DNA from: Ignavibacteria bacterium UBA2333
GTDB taxonomy: Bacteria > Bacteroidota > Ignavibacteria > Kapaibacteriales > Kapaibacteriaceae
Reading direction: 5' to 3'
DNA length: 31,559 nucleotides
Assembly (NCBI GenBank): GCA_002344895.1
Contig: DDUR01000071.1
Coordinates: forward strand, 1-31,559
Part shown: piece by piece, positions 7,946 through 15,919 of the stretch
Layout of the letters: every line of letters starts with the position of its first letter
Numbering within the stretch: the stretch's first letter is position 1
Translations under genes and position numbers: made by a program
Notes under the pieces: model-generated
Told to the model about the DNA's origin: nothing
Database searches by the model: none
The model's input: the letters and a program-made list of their open reading frames with translations, nothing else

Positions 7946-8350
7946 TTATGCGCCAAGACGTATCAGAATGCTATACTCATCCTCGGTTAATGGACTCACA
8001 CTCAGGCGGGGTTGGCGTACGAGAGCAATGTTCTGAAGCTTCGTATGTGCCTTGATGGTTTCCAGAGAGATCGGGTGCTTCAGTGTAGTCACGGGAATAA
8101 GATCAATGGCGAGCCATTTACCTTCTGTATCCGTTGGGTCCTGATAGGCCTGCTTTGCCACCTTGGCAATTCCCATCACACGCCGCTCGGTGCCTGTGTG
8201 ATAGATAAGCACAATGTCGCCCGTCTTCATGTCCTTCAGCACGTTCCGTGCCTGGGCATTCCGAATACCCGTCCATTGAGCCCTTCGTTCACGAATGAAC
8301 GTGCTCCAGTCATACTCTGTCGGTTCTGTTTTTGCGAGCCAATGTCTCAT
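7946..8350 (-). CDS. EVE-domain protein
   Basis: This 134-residue protein is a single EVE domain, a PUA-like fold found in proteins such as THYN1 that bind modified bases in DNA or RNA. The opening MRHWLAKTEPTEYDW and the signature WTGIRNAQARN (26-36), followed by MKTGDIVLIYHTG, are typical. The aromatic residues of the pocket are retained. It is the last gene of a leftward run and overlaps the DUF1573 gene by four bases (ATGA). A convergent terminator follows. The ligand is unknown; the neighbours, a lipoprotein and dapB, do not suggest a restriction system, so a housekeeping RNA-related role is as likely as a defence role. Confidence 0.92.
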   Translation of the reverse strand: MRHWLAKTEPTEYDWSTFIRERRAQWTGIRNAQARNVLKDMKTGDIVLIYHTGTERRVMGIAKVAKQAYQDPTDTEGKWLAIDLIPVTTLKHPISLETIKAHTKLQNIALVRQPRLSVSPLTEDEYSILIRLGA

Positions 8351-8736
8351 TTCGATCGTTCCTCATTCTTCTTCACGACGATGCGAAACACCGTCGGTGA
8401 GTTAGTTGCAGTACTCATCAGCGTGAAGTCAACATTGTTGACGCTATCAACAAAGCCACGCGTATTCACGGTGAGGTAGATGGCTCCCGGTTTATCCGGA
8501 ACAGCCGTTGAACGCTGCACCGAAGCTCCGGCGCAGCCACATGAACCCTTTACGCCGAGAATACGAACGGTGTCGGTTCCGATATTCAACACCTTTACCA
8601 TTGCTGTTACATATCCCGAACTATCAGCCGTTGTCACCAATACAGGTGGATCAAAGGCAACCTTCGGGCCGCCCGAACTGTCGGTCGACGGTGCAGAAGC
8701 ACAGCCGAGTACAAAGAGTAGGGCTAGGTAGATCAT
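8347..8736 (-). CDS. DUF1573-domain lipoprotein
   Basis: A 129-residue exported protein. The short signal peptide ends in a lipobox (FVLGC, Cys at 12), so it is probably a lipoprotein. The rest is one immunoglobulin-like DUF1573 domain with the hallmark GVKGSCGCAG (61-70). This domain is common in Bacteroidota envelope proteins; its function is not established. Its ATG overlaps the dapB stop by four bases and its stop overlaps the EVE start by four bases, so it lies in the middle of a coupled run. Confidence 0.85.
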   Translation of the reverse strand: MIYLALLFVLGCASAPSTDSSGGPKVAFDPPVLVTTADSSGYVTAMVKVLNIGTDTVRILGVKGSCGCAGASVQRSTAVPDKPGAIYLTVNTRGFVDSVNNVDFTLMSTATNSPTVFRIVVKKNEERSK

Positions 8737-9473
8737 ACTATCTCTCCAATGACGGCTGGAAAGACGTCCGTGAAGTCATAGAATCCCGTCCGTTTCTCAA
8801 TCCACCGTGCAGCTCGTAGTGCTCCTAGGGCAAAGGCCGATCGGTCGCGAGCATCGTGAATGAGTTCCAGTCGGTCATGCGGTCCGTCAATCGTTACCAC
8901 GTGTTTGCCAACGATGTGTCCACCACGTGTTGACGTAACGTGCAGGTGTGATGGATCAATCGTTCCGTGTTGTGTTTCTGTTGTGATGTCTGATTTGCGC
9001 TGAATCTCTTCCTGGAGAATCCGTGCCGTTGTGAGTGCCGTTCCACTTGGACTGTCCTTCTTCCGAAGGTGATGCCACTCGTGGACCATCACGTCGTATT
9101 CAGGAAGAGAGTTTATCATCATACCCAAGGCACGTGTGGCTCGGAAAAACATCTGCACACCAACACTGAAGTTGCTTCCCCAGACAATACCTGTGTTCTT
9201 CGTTGTTGCAAATCCACGTACAACGTCGAGCGAGTCATACCATCCCGTGGCACCGATGACGAGGTTACAACCGGCCTCGGTGACAAGACGTGCATTCTCA
9301 ACAACAACGGACGGTATGGAAAAGTCGATCGCAACGTCAACATTGTCGAACGATGAAGGGGCAAGGGGGCTGTCCACATCAACGATGCCAGCTACGGTAC
9401 ATCCTGCGCTTGCAGCATGGCGCTCAACTTCACGTCCCATTGCACCATAACCAATGATGAGGATACGTGTCAC
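8733..9473 (-). CDS. dapB: 4-hydroxy-tetrahydrodipicolinate reductase (DapB)
   Basis: DapB reduces the dihydrodipicolinate-pathway intermediate with NAD(P)H in the synthesis of diaminopimelate and lysine, feeding peptidoglycan. It has 246 residues, a normal length. The dinucleotide-binding loop is GYGAMG (8-13). The catalytic and substrate motif HHLRKKDSPSGTA (134-146) matches the family pattern HHxxKxDxPSGTA, with His134/His135, Lys138 and Asp140. It starts with a GTG at 9473 preceded by GAGGTG five bases upstream, and overlaps the ATPase gene by four bases (GTGA). The N-terminal variable loop SPLAPSS is encoded by a copy of the dispersed nonamer pair. Confidence 0.95.
   Translation of the reverse strand: MTRILIIGYGAMGREVERHAASAGCTVAGIVDVDSPLAPSSFDNVDVAIDFSIPSVVVENARLVTEAGCNLVIGATGWYDSLDVVRGFATTKNTGIVWGSNFSVGVQMFFRATRALGMMINSLPEYDVMVHEWHHLRKKDSPSGTALTTARILQEEIQRKSDITTETQHGTIDPSHLHVTSTRGGHIVGKHVVTIDGPHDRLELIHDARDRSAFALGALRAARWIEKRTGFYDFTDVFPAVIGEIV
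9355..9371 (-). repeat. Dispersed C-rich nonamer pair
   Basis: Minus strand reads GCCCCCTT GCCCCTTC, with period 8 instead of 9, inside dapB near its 5' end. Confidence 0.65.
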
Positions 9474-10156
9474 GATATCACCTCATGTTCAATCGGTGAT
9501 ACAACGGCTCCCTCATCAAGTCGAATGTTTCGGGCCTCCGGGAATGCGGCCACAAGGGCAGCACTGTGGGTAGAGATAACAAGACCAATTCCGTCAGCAC
9601 GTGCGGCTCGTAACACATCAATTACGCGTGCAGATGATCCATCATCGAGTGTGCCTGTTGGCTCATCGGCAAGAATCATATCAGGGCGCGTCACGAGGGC
9701 ACGTGTTAAGGCAACGAGGTGCCGTTCACCGCCACTGAGCTGATGTGGGAACTTGTTGCGTACGTAACTCACACCGAGATCGGCCAGACGTTCCATGGCG
9801 AGTCGGGAGGCTTCTTGGCGCTGATAGCCGGCAAGAGACAAGGGAAGCATGATGTTGTCGAAGACGTTCAGGTCATGAATGAGCCGACAGTCCTGTCGTA
9901 CGATTCCAAGACGGCGGCGGATGGCACGTATGGCACGTGGCCGCATCGACCGTGTTGGTACATCGTCGATCTGTACTTCGCCTGTTGTTGGAATCAGGTC
10001 AACATCAAGTAATCTGAGGAACGTTGTTTTGCCGGCACCCGTCGCACCGGTCAGCAACACAACGTCGGCTCCGGCAAACTCCGCAGAAACATCGCGGATT
10101 GCTGGAACACCGTCGAACGTTACCGTGACGTGCCGCAGGGAGAAGTGCATGTGCAA
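9470..10156 (-). CDS. FtsE/LolD-like ABC transporter ATPase
   Basis: A 228-residue ABC ATPase. Walker A is GATGAGKT (37-44), the Q-loop Gln is at 88, the signature is LSGGE (140-144) and Walker B is ILADEP (161-166). The segment RRRLGIVRQDCRLIHDLNVFDNIMLPL closely resembles FtsE, the ATPase that with FtsX activates septal peptidoglycan hydrolases. However, no FtsX-like permease is adjacent; the upstream neighbour is an AI-2E-type permease. The residues after the signature (RHLVAL rather than QQRVAI) are unusual, though the preceding Ser and two Gly are intact. It overlaps dapB by four bases and starts two bases after the permease gene ends. FtsE is the best guess; a LolD-type role is possible. 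Confidence 0.8.
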   Translation of the reverse strand: MHMHFSLRHVTVTFDGVPAIRDVSAEFAGADVVLLTGATGAGKTTFLRLLDVDLIPTTGEVQIDDVPTRSMRPRAIRAIRRRLGIVRQDCRLIHDLNVFDNIMLPLSLAGYQRQEASRLAMERLADLGVSYVRNKFPHQLSGGERHLVALTRALVTRPDMILADEPTGTLDDGSSARVIDVLRAARADGIGLVISTHSAALVAAFPEARNIRLDEGAVVSPIEHEVIS

Positions 10157-10158
10157 AA

Positions 10159-11214
10159 TTAACGAGAGGGAAGACGCTTACCGCTCCCCATAAGTACGGC
10201 TATTGGTTGTGTGGCTGGAATTGCCTCAAGAACAACCTTTACAACAGCCATAATGGGCACAGAGAGGATCATGCCCACGATGCCCCACATCCAGCCCCAG
10301 AAGGCCAGGGAGAACAACACGAGAACGGGAGAAAGGTCAAGAGAGTCGCCCATTATCCGTGGCTCTAGGATGTTGCCCATAAGATTCTGCATAGCAGACA
10401 GAATCACAACAACAAGCGCAGCAAATCCAAAGGATTCAAACTGCACAAGAGCAACAAAGCCGGGAATAAACGTTGAGATAATACTGCCAATGTTTGGCAG
10501 ATAGTGAAACAGGAACGTTATCAGTGCAATCAGGGCAGCAAAGTCTACACCCATAATGGCGAGGATGATCCACGTGAGTAGACCAACAACAATGTTCAGA
10601 AGGGTCTTGATGCCAAGGTAACGCAGCACCTTGTCGTGTACCGTCGTGAAGATCGAGACGATGTCAACAGATGGAATCCGGTCACGAATGGCTGCAAGCT
10701 TTCTGGGAAAGGTTTCGCCGGCGGGGACCATAAACACGAGGAAGAGTAAGACCAAGGTCCCGTCGCCAATCAGCGTAACGAGACTGCTCACACTCGACGT
10801 AGCTAGTCCTGCCAGAGCAGAAGGATCGAGGATGTTCTCAAACTTCATCGCACTCGGGCGGCCAAACAGATCCACCGATAGTTTGCGGATGCCAAGATTG
10901 GCTTGTGTAATAAGGTCGGACAATCGAGCTTCATAGAGGGGAGCTTTTTCCGTGGCTGACACAATCCCAGCGGAGATGATCATGGAGATTCCCCATAGTG
11001 CACCACCAGCGATGAGTAGCACAATAGGGATACAGAGGGCCATCGGGACTTTTATCGCGCGAAGGCGCACAACGATGGGCCGAAACAGAATACTCAGCAG
11101 ACCAGCTAGGATAAAGGGCAGGAGGATTCCCTGCAGAACATAGAGGACGGCACCGGCAGCAATCACCACGAGGATTGCCGTTGCAATGCCGATGTTTTTG
11201 GTTGACTGCTGCAT
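10159..11214 (-). CDS. AI-2E family (YdiK/TqsA-like) membrane transporter
   Basis: A membrane protein of 351 residues with the topology of the AI-2E/UPF0118 family. There are two N-terminal spans separated by a short loop, a third span, an amphipathic region around 90-150, and four or five spans in the C-terminal half. The conserved HYLPNIGSIISTFIPG and GNILEPRIMGDSLDLSPV stretches are diagnostic. Members export autoinducer-2, or act as sodium/proton antiporters; the substrate here is unknown. I start at the ATG at 11214, which has a TATCTTCG box three bases upstream, instead of the in-frame GTG at 11229, which would overlap that box. It heads the run leading to the FtsE-like ATPase, dapB, DUF1573 and EVE genes. 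Confidence 0.88.
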   Translation of the reverse strand: MQQSTKNIGIATAILVVIAAGAVLYVLQGILLPFILAGLLSILFRPIVVRLRAIKVPMALCIPIVLLIAGGALWGISMIISAGIVSATEKAPLYEARLSDLITQANLGIRKLSVDLFGRPSAMKFENILDPSALAGLATSSVSSLVTLIGDGTLVLLFLVFMVPAGETFPRKLAAIRDRIPSVDIVSIFTTVHDKVLRYLGIKTLLNIVVGLLTWIILAIMGVDFAALIALITFLFHYLPNIGSIISTFIPGFVALVQFESFGFAALVVVILSAMQNLMGNILEPRIMGDSLDLSPVLVLFSLAFWGWMWGIVGMILSVPIMAVVKVVLEAIPATQPIAVLMGSGKRLPSR

Positions 11215-11217
11215 CCG

Positions 11218-11225
11218 CGAAGATA
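11218..11225 (-). promoter_or_regulatory. TAnnTTCG box before the AI-2E gene
   Basis: TATCTTCG on the minus strand, ending three bases before the ATG at 11214. It is identical to the boxes before tatC and the OppDF gene. A -7 box this close implies an mRNA starting at or within a few bases of the ATG. Confidence 0.55.
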
Positions 11226-11263
11226 CCACTGGCGAGGGCGTTCCCGAGGTGGTCGCGATGGCG

Positions 11264-11271
11264 TATTTTCG
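11264..11271 (+). promoter_or_regulatory. TAnnTTCG box upstream of the deoxyhypusine-synthase-like gene
   Basis: TATTTTCG on the plus strand, in the divergent region. If it is a -7 box, transcription would start near 11278, giving a leader of roughly 80 bases that holds two inverted repeats. Confidence 0.4.
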
Positions 11272-11285
11272 CAGCCACTCGAAAC

Positions 11286-11302
11286 CTGACGTCGAACGTC
11301 AG
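11286..11302. promoter_or_regulatory. Perfect 17-bp inverted repeat, divergent region
   Basis: CTGACGT-CGA-ACGTCAG has seven-base arms. It could be an operator for the divergent genes or a hairpin in the leader of the deoxyhypusine-synthase-like gene. Confidence 0.5.
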
Positions 11303-11320
11303 TCCGACTCAACCCGTCAT

Positions 11321-11339
11321 CGTGACCTCATCCGTCACG
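11321..11339. promoter_or_regulatory. Second inverted repeat in the same leader
   Basis: CGTGAC and GTCACG flank a seven-base centre (11327-11333). It lies 18 bp after the first repeat and 20 bp before the ATG at 11360, where pairing could affect ribosome access. Confidence 0.4.
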
Positions 11340-11359
11340 TTGACACAACACATGCCTCT

Positions 11360-12337
11360 ATGACATCACGCGGCCCCGTCTCTCGATACATCGAAGAACA
11401 TTACCTCCACTTTAACGCGGCTGCCTTGATCGACGCGGCAAAGGGCTATGAGTTGCATCTCGCCGAAGGTGGCAAGATGATGATCACCCTCGCCGGCGCT
11501 ATGTCAACGGCAGAACTTGGTAAGACACTTGCAGAGATGATCCGTCAGGACAAGGTGCAGATCATTTCCTGTACGGGAGCAAACCTCGAGGAAGATATCA
11601 TGAACCTTGTGGCACATTCACACTACAAGCGTGTGCCACACTATCGCGATCTATCTCCACAGGATGAGTGGGATCTACTGGAACATGGTTTTAACCGTGT
11701 GACAGATACATGTATTCCCGAAGAGGAGGCGTTCCGACGTATCCAGAAACACATTCACAAACAGTGGAAAGACGCGCAGGACGCCGGTGAGCGATTCTTC
11801 CCGCATGAGTACATGTATAAGATGTTGCTCTCCCGTGAAATGGAGCAGTATTATGAGATCGACCCGAAGAACTCATGGATGCTTGCCGCTGCAGAGAAAA
11901 ATCTTCCCATTATCGTGCCGGGCTGGGAGGACTCAACGATGGGTAACATCTTTGCCTCGTACTGTATAAAGGGTGAGTTACAACCTTCAATCATGAAGTC
12001 CGGCATTGAATACATGATGTGGCTTTCGGATTGGTACCGAGCAAACTCTGCCGGTAAGGGTGTAGGATTTTTCCAGATTGGTGGCGGTATTGCAGGTGAC
12101 TTTCCGATCTGTGTTGTACCGATGATGTATCAGGATCTTGAATGGCACGACGTGCCATTCTGGGCCTACTTCTGCCAAATCAGCGATTCTACCACGTCGT
12201 ATGGCTCATATTCGGGAGCTGTTCCGAACGAAAAAATCACGTGGGGCAAACTCGGTATTGAGACGCCGAAATACATCATTGAAAGTGATGCAACGATCGT
12301 AGCGCCTCTCATTTTTGCCTGGCTTCTGGGATACTAA
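11360..12337 (+). CDS. Deoxyhypusine-synthase-like enzyme
   Basis: A 325-residue bacterial homologue of deoxyhypusine synthase, which uses spermidine and NAD to transfer an aminobutyl group. Bacteria lack eIF5A, and bacterial members are thought to act in polyamine metabolism (for example homospermidine formation). This is established for only some members. The catalytic lysine motif TWGK (Lys297) is kept, matching Lys329 of the human enzyme by position from the C-terminus. The human GGGxxKHH stretch is replaced by GGGIAGDFP, as I recall for the Bacteroidota branch. SGTGANLEED-type residues (CTGANLEEDIMN) bind the cofactor. The ATG at 11360 is preferred over an in-frame ATG at 11186, which adds a tail unlike the family and overlaps the divergent promoter. 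The stop overlaps the receptor gene start (TAATG). Confidence 0.88.
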   Translation: MTSRGPVSRYIEEHYLHFNAAALIDAAKGYELHLAEGGKMMITLAGAMSTAELGKTLAEMIRQDKVQIISCTGANLEEDIMNLVAHSHYKRVPHYRDLSPQDEWDLLEHGFNRVTDTCIPEEEAFRRIQKHIHKQWKDAQDAGERFFPHEYMYKMLLSREMEQYYEIDPKNSWMLAAAEKNLPIIVPGWEDSTMGNIFASYCIKGELQPSIMKSGIEYMMWLSDWYRANSAGKGVGFFQIGGGIAGDFPICVVPMMYQDLEWHDVPFWAYFCQISDSTTSYGSYSGAVPNEKITWGKLGIETPKYIIESDATIVAPLIFAWLLGY

Positions 12338-14217
12338 TGAACACAAGACGATTCTTTGTGGCGATGAACATCTTCATCGCTGTGGCACTGCCGTGCGCTG
12401 CCCAAACCCGCGTGCAGTCTATGGATGAGGTGAAAGTTGACTCAAATCGCGTTTCCCGACATGACTCCGTCAGAGTCGTTCTATCGCCTGCCATTACGGT
12501 AACGGCCGGAATTATTGATTCGTCAAAAACGCTCCTGCCGCGCACGCTTGACGTTATCACTGCACAACGCCTAACGGAGCTGCCTGCACGCGATGCCGTA
12601 GAGGCACTACAGTTTGTTCCGGGTGTTGATTTGCGACAGCGGGGACCGCTTGGTGTGCAAGCCGACGTGTCGATGCGTGGAGGTACGTTTGAGCAAACTG
12701 CCATACTTATTGATGGTCTGCGTATTAACGACGTGCAGACTGGTCACCATTCGGCCGCACTTCCTATGCTTCCTTGGGATGTTGCTCGGATTGAAGTTCT
12801 TAAGGGTGGCGCTGCACGCTTCTACGGTGCCGGCGCCTTGGATGGTGCCGTAAACTTTGTTACGGATGCCGGTGCAACAACACCTGTCCTGCGTGCATCA
12901 TTAATGGGTGGTGATGCTCGTTTTACCGAGGGAAGGCTCTCCGTACAAGGCTCTAGCGGAAACCTTCATACACTCGTGAGTGCCCAAGCGTTGCGTCACA
13001 ACGGCTGGTTACCTTCAACCGATGTCGACAAACAATCCGTCTTCTTCCGCAGTGCCTACAACGACACAAGTCACCGAATCAGCCTCCTTGCCGGCGTTAA
13101 CAATCGCGCCTTTGGTGCAAATGGATATTACATTCAGACATATCCCATGGCATGGGAGCATGTGGTGTCGTGGTTTGCTGGAGTCACTGCTGATGTACGC
13201 CTCACAAACGATGTTCGGCTTGTAGCTCGCTCGTTGTACCGAATCAATTCTGATGAGTTCTTACTCAACAGAGATAATCCGGCCTTCTATCGAAATCTCC
13301 ATCGAACGGATCAGTTCACAACACAACTTGGTGCTACGTATACCTCAACGTTTGGCGCAACATCGGTCTTTGTTGATGGCGGACGAGATGAGATAACCAG
13401 TACAAATCTTGGTGACCATCATCGGATACGAGGAAGTGTCATCGCCGAACAGTCTGTAGTACTCAATAGGTTCATGTTCAGCGTTGGTGTGGGAACGATG
13501 TTGTATTCCGATCGTACACCTCTACCTGTTGGAGGAGCTGACGTCACCTGGCAAATCAACGACGATGCGTCTGATGTAGCCTTTGTATCGGTGCAACGTA
13601 GCGGGCGTGTGCCAACATATACCGATCTCTACTATCGCGATCCACGGACAATCGGCAATCCATTGTTACGACCTGAGTCAGCGATCACGTCAGAACTCGG
13701 ATATCGCCATACATCGCCGAGCTGGACCGCTACAGCATCTGTGTATCGGCGTGATGCCAATGACCTAATCGACTACGGATTTTTCTCCGATACGTCGGTG
13801 GTTATGCGTGCTCAGAATATTGGTTCTGTTTTTGTTAACGGCCTTGAAGCACGTTTCTCATTCGCACTCGGCGAGGTTTTTGAACGGCTTCAGGTTGGTC
13901 TGAACTGGCAAAGTGTCGTTATCTCGTCTCCTGTTCGAACCAGATACTCTGCTGATAATCTACGATTCCAGTTTCTTGTTGAGAGTTCGTGGCACTTGCC
14001 GCTTGATATCTACGCTACGACTCCGATTCGTGTATTTCAACGGGTAACGGAGCAGTCGGTACGTATTGTCCAGGATCTGCGATTACGGCGCCCCGTTGGC
14101 CCCTTCACCATCATCGCCGAAGTTACCAACCTCTGGAATGAGACGTGGGTCGAGTCGGGCTGGGTTGTTATGCCTCCACGATGGGCAAGATTTGGTGTTG
14201 AGATGATGTTGCAGTAG
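12337..14217 (+). CDS. TonB-dependent outer-membrane receptor
   Basis: A 626-residue receptor that would import a scarce substrate through the outer membrane using TonB energy. Residues 1-22 are a signal peptide (ending PCAAQ). A plug domain spans about 70-170 (LTELPARDAVEALQFVPGVDLRQRGPLGVQADVSMRGGTFEQTAILIDGLRINDVQTGHH is its landmark region; key parts are VPGVD, MRGG and LIDGLRIND). A 22-strand barrel follows, ending in an aromatic-rich strand with terminal MMLQ. The size and plug resemble BtuB-type receptors rather than SusC, and the substrate cannot be told. Translation is coupled to the upstream polyamine-type enzyme by a one-base overlap, which hints at a linked substrate. A C-rich nonamer pair lies near the 3' end (RRPVGPF). 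Confidence 0.9.
   Translation: MNTRRFFVAMNIFIAVALPCAAQTRVQSMDEVKVDSNRVSRHDSVRVVLSPAITVTAGIIDSSKTLLPRTLDVITAQRLTELPARDAVEALQFVPGVDLRQRGPLGVQADVSMRGGTFEQTAILIDGLRINDVQTGHHSAALPMLPWDVARIEVLKGGAARFYGAGALDGAVNFVTDAGATTPVLRASLMGGDARFTEGRLSVQGSSGNLHTLVSAQALRHNGWLPSTDVDKQSVFFRSAYNDTSHRISLLAGVNNRAFGANGYYIQTYPMAWEHVVSWFAGVTADVRLTNDVRLVARSLYRINSDEFLLNRDNPAFYRNLHRTDQFTTQLGATYTSTFGATSVFVDGGRDEITSTNLGDHHRIRGSVIAEQSVVLNRFMFSVGVGTMLYSDRTPLPVGGADVTWQINDDASDVAFVSVQRSGRVPTYTDLYYRDPRTIGNPLLRPESAITSELGYRHTSPSWTATASVYRRDANDLIDYGFFSDTSVVMRAQNIGSVFVNGLEARFSFALGEVFERLQVGLNWQSVVISSPVRTRYSADNLRFQFLVESSWHLPLDIYATTPIRVFQRVTEQSVRIVQDLRLRRPVGPFTIIAEVTNLWNETWVESGWVVMPPRWARFGVEMMLQ
14090..14107 (+). repeat. Dispersed C-rich nonamer pair
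   Basis: GCCCCGTTG GCCCCTTCA, period 9, inside the TonB-dependent receptor gene. Confidence 0.55.
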
Positions 14218-14336
14218 AATTTGCATTTCTGTTCTTTTTTTTTATGTTTCTCGCAGTGTCAGGGGTATTCGTTCGGCACGTTAAGGCACATCACTGATAC
14301 CACGAACTTCTTTAACAGTATTGTGTGAGGTAGGGG

Positions 14337-15374
14337 ATGAAAACAGTTGTCCTCATGTGTTCTATTCTGGCATGTTTGCTAGTTGTATATACTGACGCAC
14401 ATGCACAGTGCGACTCAACATACCAGCAAATCATGTTCCGGCCAGGCTATCGGGTATATCTATTGGACACAAATGGCTTGCCATCAACAGATACACTGGA
14501 CCGGTCGGGTTTCGTTCCGGGATACAACCTTGAGTATCAGAGCGATTCCTCAACGCTAAGTGTACAGGTGTCTGAGTTCAGAGTTAACTCCAGCTGGATT
14601 CTTCTTCGTGACTGGTGCCACGGTAAGGTATGGAACTGGGATGATTCGGGAGACTCCGCATTTGCCGAGGTCTCCAACTCATTACTGTCCTCAAAGACCA
14701 CAACACAGGTGTTTCCAATGAGACCGGGAGACACAGTGAGTGTCTTTCGGATGGCGCTCTTACGAGATCCTGCGGCGGACACATTGACATCGACACTGGC
14801 AAAGTTCCCGTCGCAAGGCACAATGTCGATTGAAATTGTCAATGCGTCTACTGAGTCCCGGATCGCCTTGCTGGATACTCTTTCGATTTCATCGTCGGGA
14901 CATTCTCCATGCTGGTTTCTGCCGAACGCAGCTGTCTACAGATGTGTATACATCAATCCTTCAACAACGGACACAATTTGGTCATATATCCGAGTACATG
15001 TTGAATCAGCTGACACCACGCAGCTGTGGATGAGAAATGATCACATGACTGCAGCATTCTCCAGGGACTACATTTCGGGTTCTACTGACTATGCAGCACA
15101 GGTTCAGAATAATAGTATCTGTGCGCCTGGAGGCTCATCGTGTGATCTTTCCGTTGGAACGTCAAGTCTCACAGTCATCGCGAGCATAACGGCAAACGCA
15201 GGCGCGTACTCTCACGTGCGACTCGTTGGCCTTGATGGCCTGATAAAATCTACCGTCGTAACAAACGGACAGTCTGGGCCATTTAATCTCACAGCTCCCA
15301 CTCCCGGCATGTATCTCGCAATTCTATACTCGGGAACTGTGCCAGTATGCACGAAACACATCATCGTGCAGTGA
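14337..15374 (+). CDS. Exported protein with a degenerate T9SS-like tail, function unknown
   Basis: This 345-residue protein is not recognised. Residues 1-24 are a signal peptide (ending DAHAQ). The body is rich in Ser, Thr and Asp with scattered cysteines, suggesting an extracellular beta-rich fold. The last 70 residues (VRLVGLDGLIKS ... GMYLAILYSG ... KHIIVQ) follow the pattern of a type IX secretion C-terminal domain, although the usual PNP motif is missing. The gene follows a 119-bp intergenic region with a run of nine T (14235-14243), and a GAGG sequence shortly before the ATG. No close neighbour suggests a role; the next gene also encodes a small exported protein. Confidence 0.75.
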   Translation: MKTVVLMCSILACLLVVYTDAHAQCDSTYQQIMFRPGYRVYLLDTNGLPSTDTLDRSGFVPGYNLEYQSDSSTLSVQVSEFRVNSSWILLRDWCHGKVWNWDDSGDSAFAEVSNSLLSSKTTTQVFPMRPGDTVSVFRMALLRDPAADTLTSTLAKFPSQGTMSIEIVNASTESRIALLDTLSISSSGHSPCWFLPNAAVYRCVYINPSTTDTIWSYIRVHVESADTTQLWMRNDHMTAAFSRDYISGSTDYAAQVQNNSICAPGGSSCDLSVGTSSLTVIASITANAGAYSHVRLVGLDGLIKSTVVTNGQSGPFNLTAPTPGMYLAILYSGTVPVCTKHIIVQ

Positions 15375-15457
15375 AGAGAGGAATACGTCGTACTACGTAA
15401 GTCAAAACAAAAATGAACCCCACAATGACGAACACGAAAGAACAGCGAGTACACCCA

Positions 15458-15811
15458 ATGAAACCATACATCACTGTCATTACAGCCGTTCTCTTTCTGG
15501 CAAGTGGTCTTGAGGCATTGTCACTTCCGTATCCGAAGAGGCGACGTCCGCCTGAAAACCTGGCCTGCATTGGGGATAACCCTCAGCGAATTCGATTAAT
15601 GTGTTGGTGTGCTCGAAATGCATTCACGAGTGATCCGAATCACGGTGGAGATGTCTTTTATCAATATATATGCACACCAGCAGCAATAACGATTAGCCAA
15701 AGGTGTGAGCGTCAGATCGAATGTGACCCTGGTGATCCAATACCACCTAGAGATCCATGGGTTGAACCAAACCCATATCTGGTGATCATGGGGCAGCCGT
15801 ATCTGTTTTAG
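15458..15811 (+). CDS. Small cysteine-containing exported protein, function unknown
   Basis: A 117-residue protein of unknown function. A signal peptide begins at the chosen ATG (MKPYITVITAVLFLASG). An in-frame ATG at 15413 would add 15 polar residues ahead of it and is less likely. The mature part has Cys residues arranged as MCWC, IC, RC and EC after an isolated AC, six in all, which could form three disulphides, then a Pro-rich end (PIPPRDPWVEPNP). There is no lipobox. It lies 83 bp after the previous exported-protein gene and is probably transcribed with it. I cannot suggest a family; narrow distribution is likely. Confidence 0.6.
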   Translation: MKPYITVITAVLFLASGLEALSLPYPKRRRPPENLACIGDNPQRIRLMCWCARNAFTSDPNHGGDVFYQYICTPAAITISQRCERQIECDPGDPIPPRDPWVEPNPYLVIMGQPYLF

Positions 15812-15831
15812 TCTCAATAGAAAGGCCCACT

Positions 15832-15843
15832 CAGAAATTTCTG
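15832..15843. promoter_or_regulatory. Perfect 12-bp palindrome in convergent gap
   Basis: CAGAAATTTCTG lies in the 192-bp space between two converging genes. It has no loop, so it is not a typical terminator. The rest of the space is explained in part by the post-stop tail at 15920-16003. Confidence 0.3.
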
Positions 15844-15919
15844 TACAAGTAGGCAACTACCTCTTCTTCAACAACCCGCGTACACTCGATACGGCAACGT
15901 CACACATGTTATGTCCAGG

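Noticed and set aside
10271..10296. GCCCACGATGCCCCACATCCAGCCCC as another nonamer copy
   Set aside because: Spacing is wrong and it encodes Trp/Gly/Met residues in a conserved membrane segment of the AI-2E family.
11186..11359. Upstream ATG for the deoxyhypusine-synthase-like gene
   Set aside because: The extra 58 residues overlap the AI-2E start and its promoter-like box and do not match the family; the 11360 ATG gives the expected N-terminus.
14235..14243. Run of nine T as a phase-variation tract
   Set aside because: A single tract about 90 bp ahead of the gene, with no promoter clearly spanning it; kept only as a side remark.
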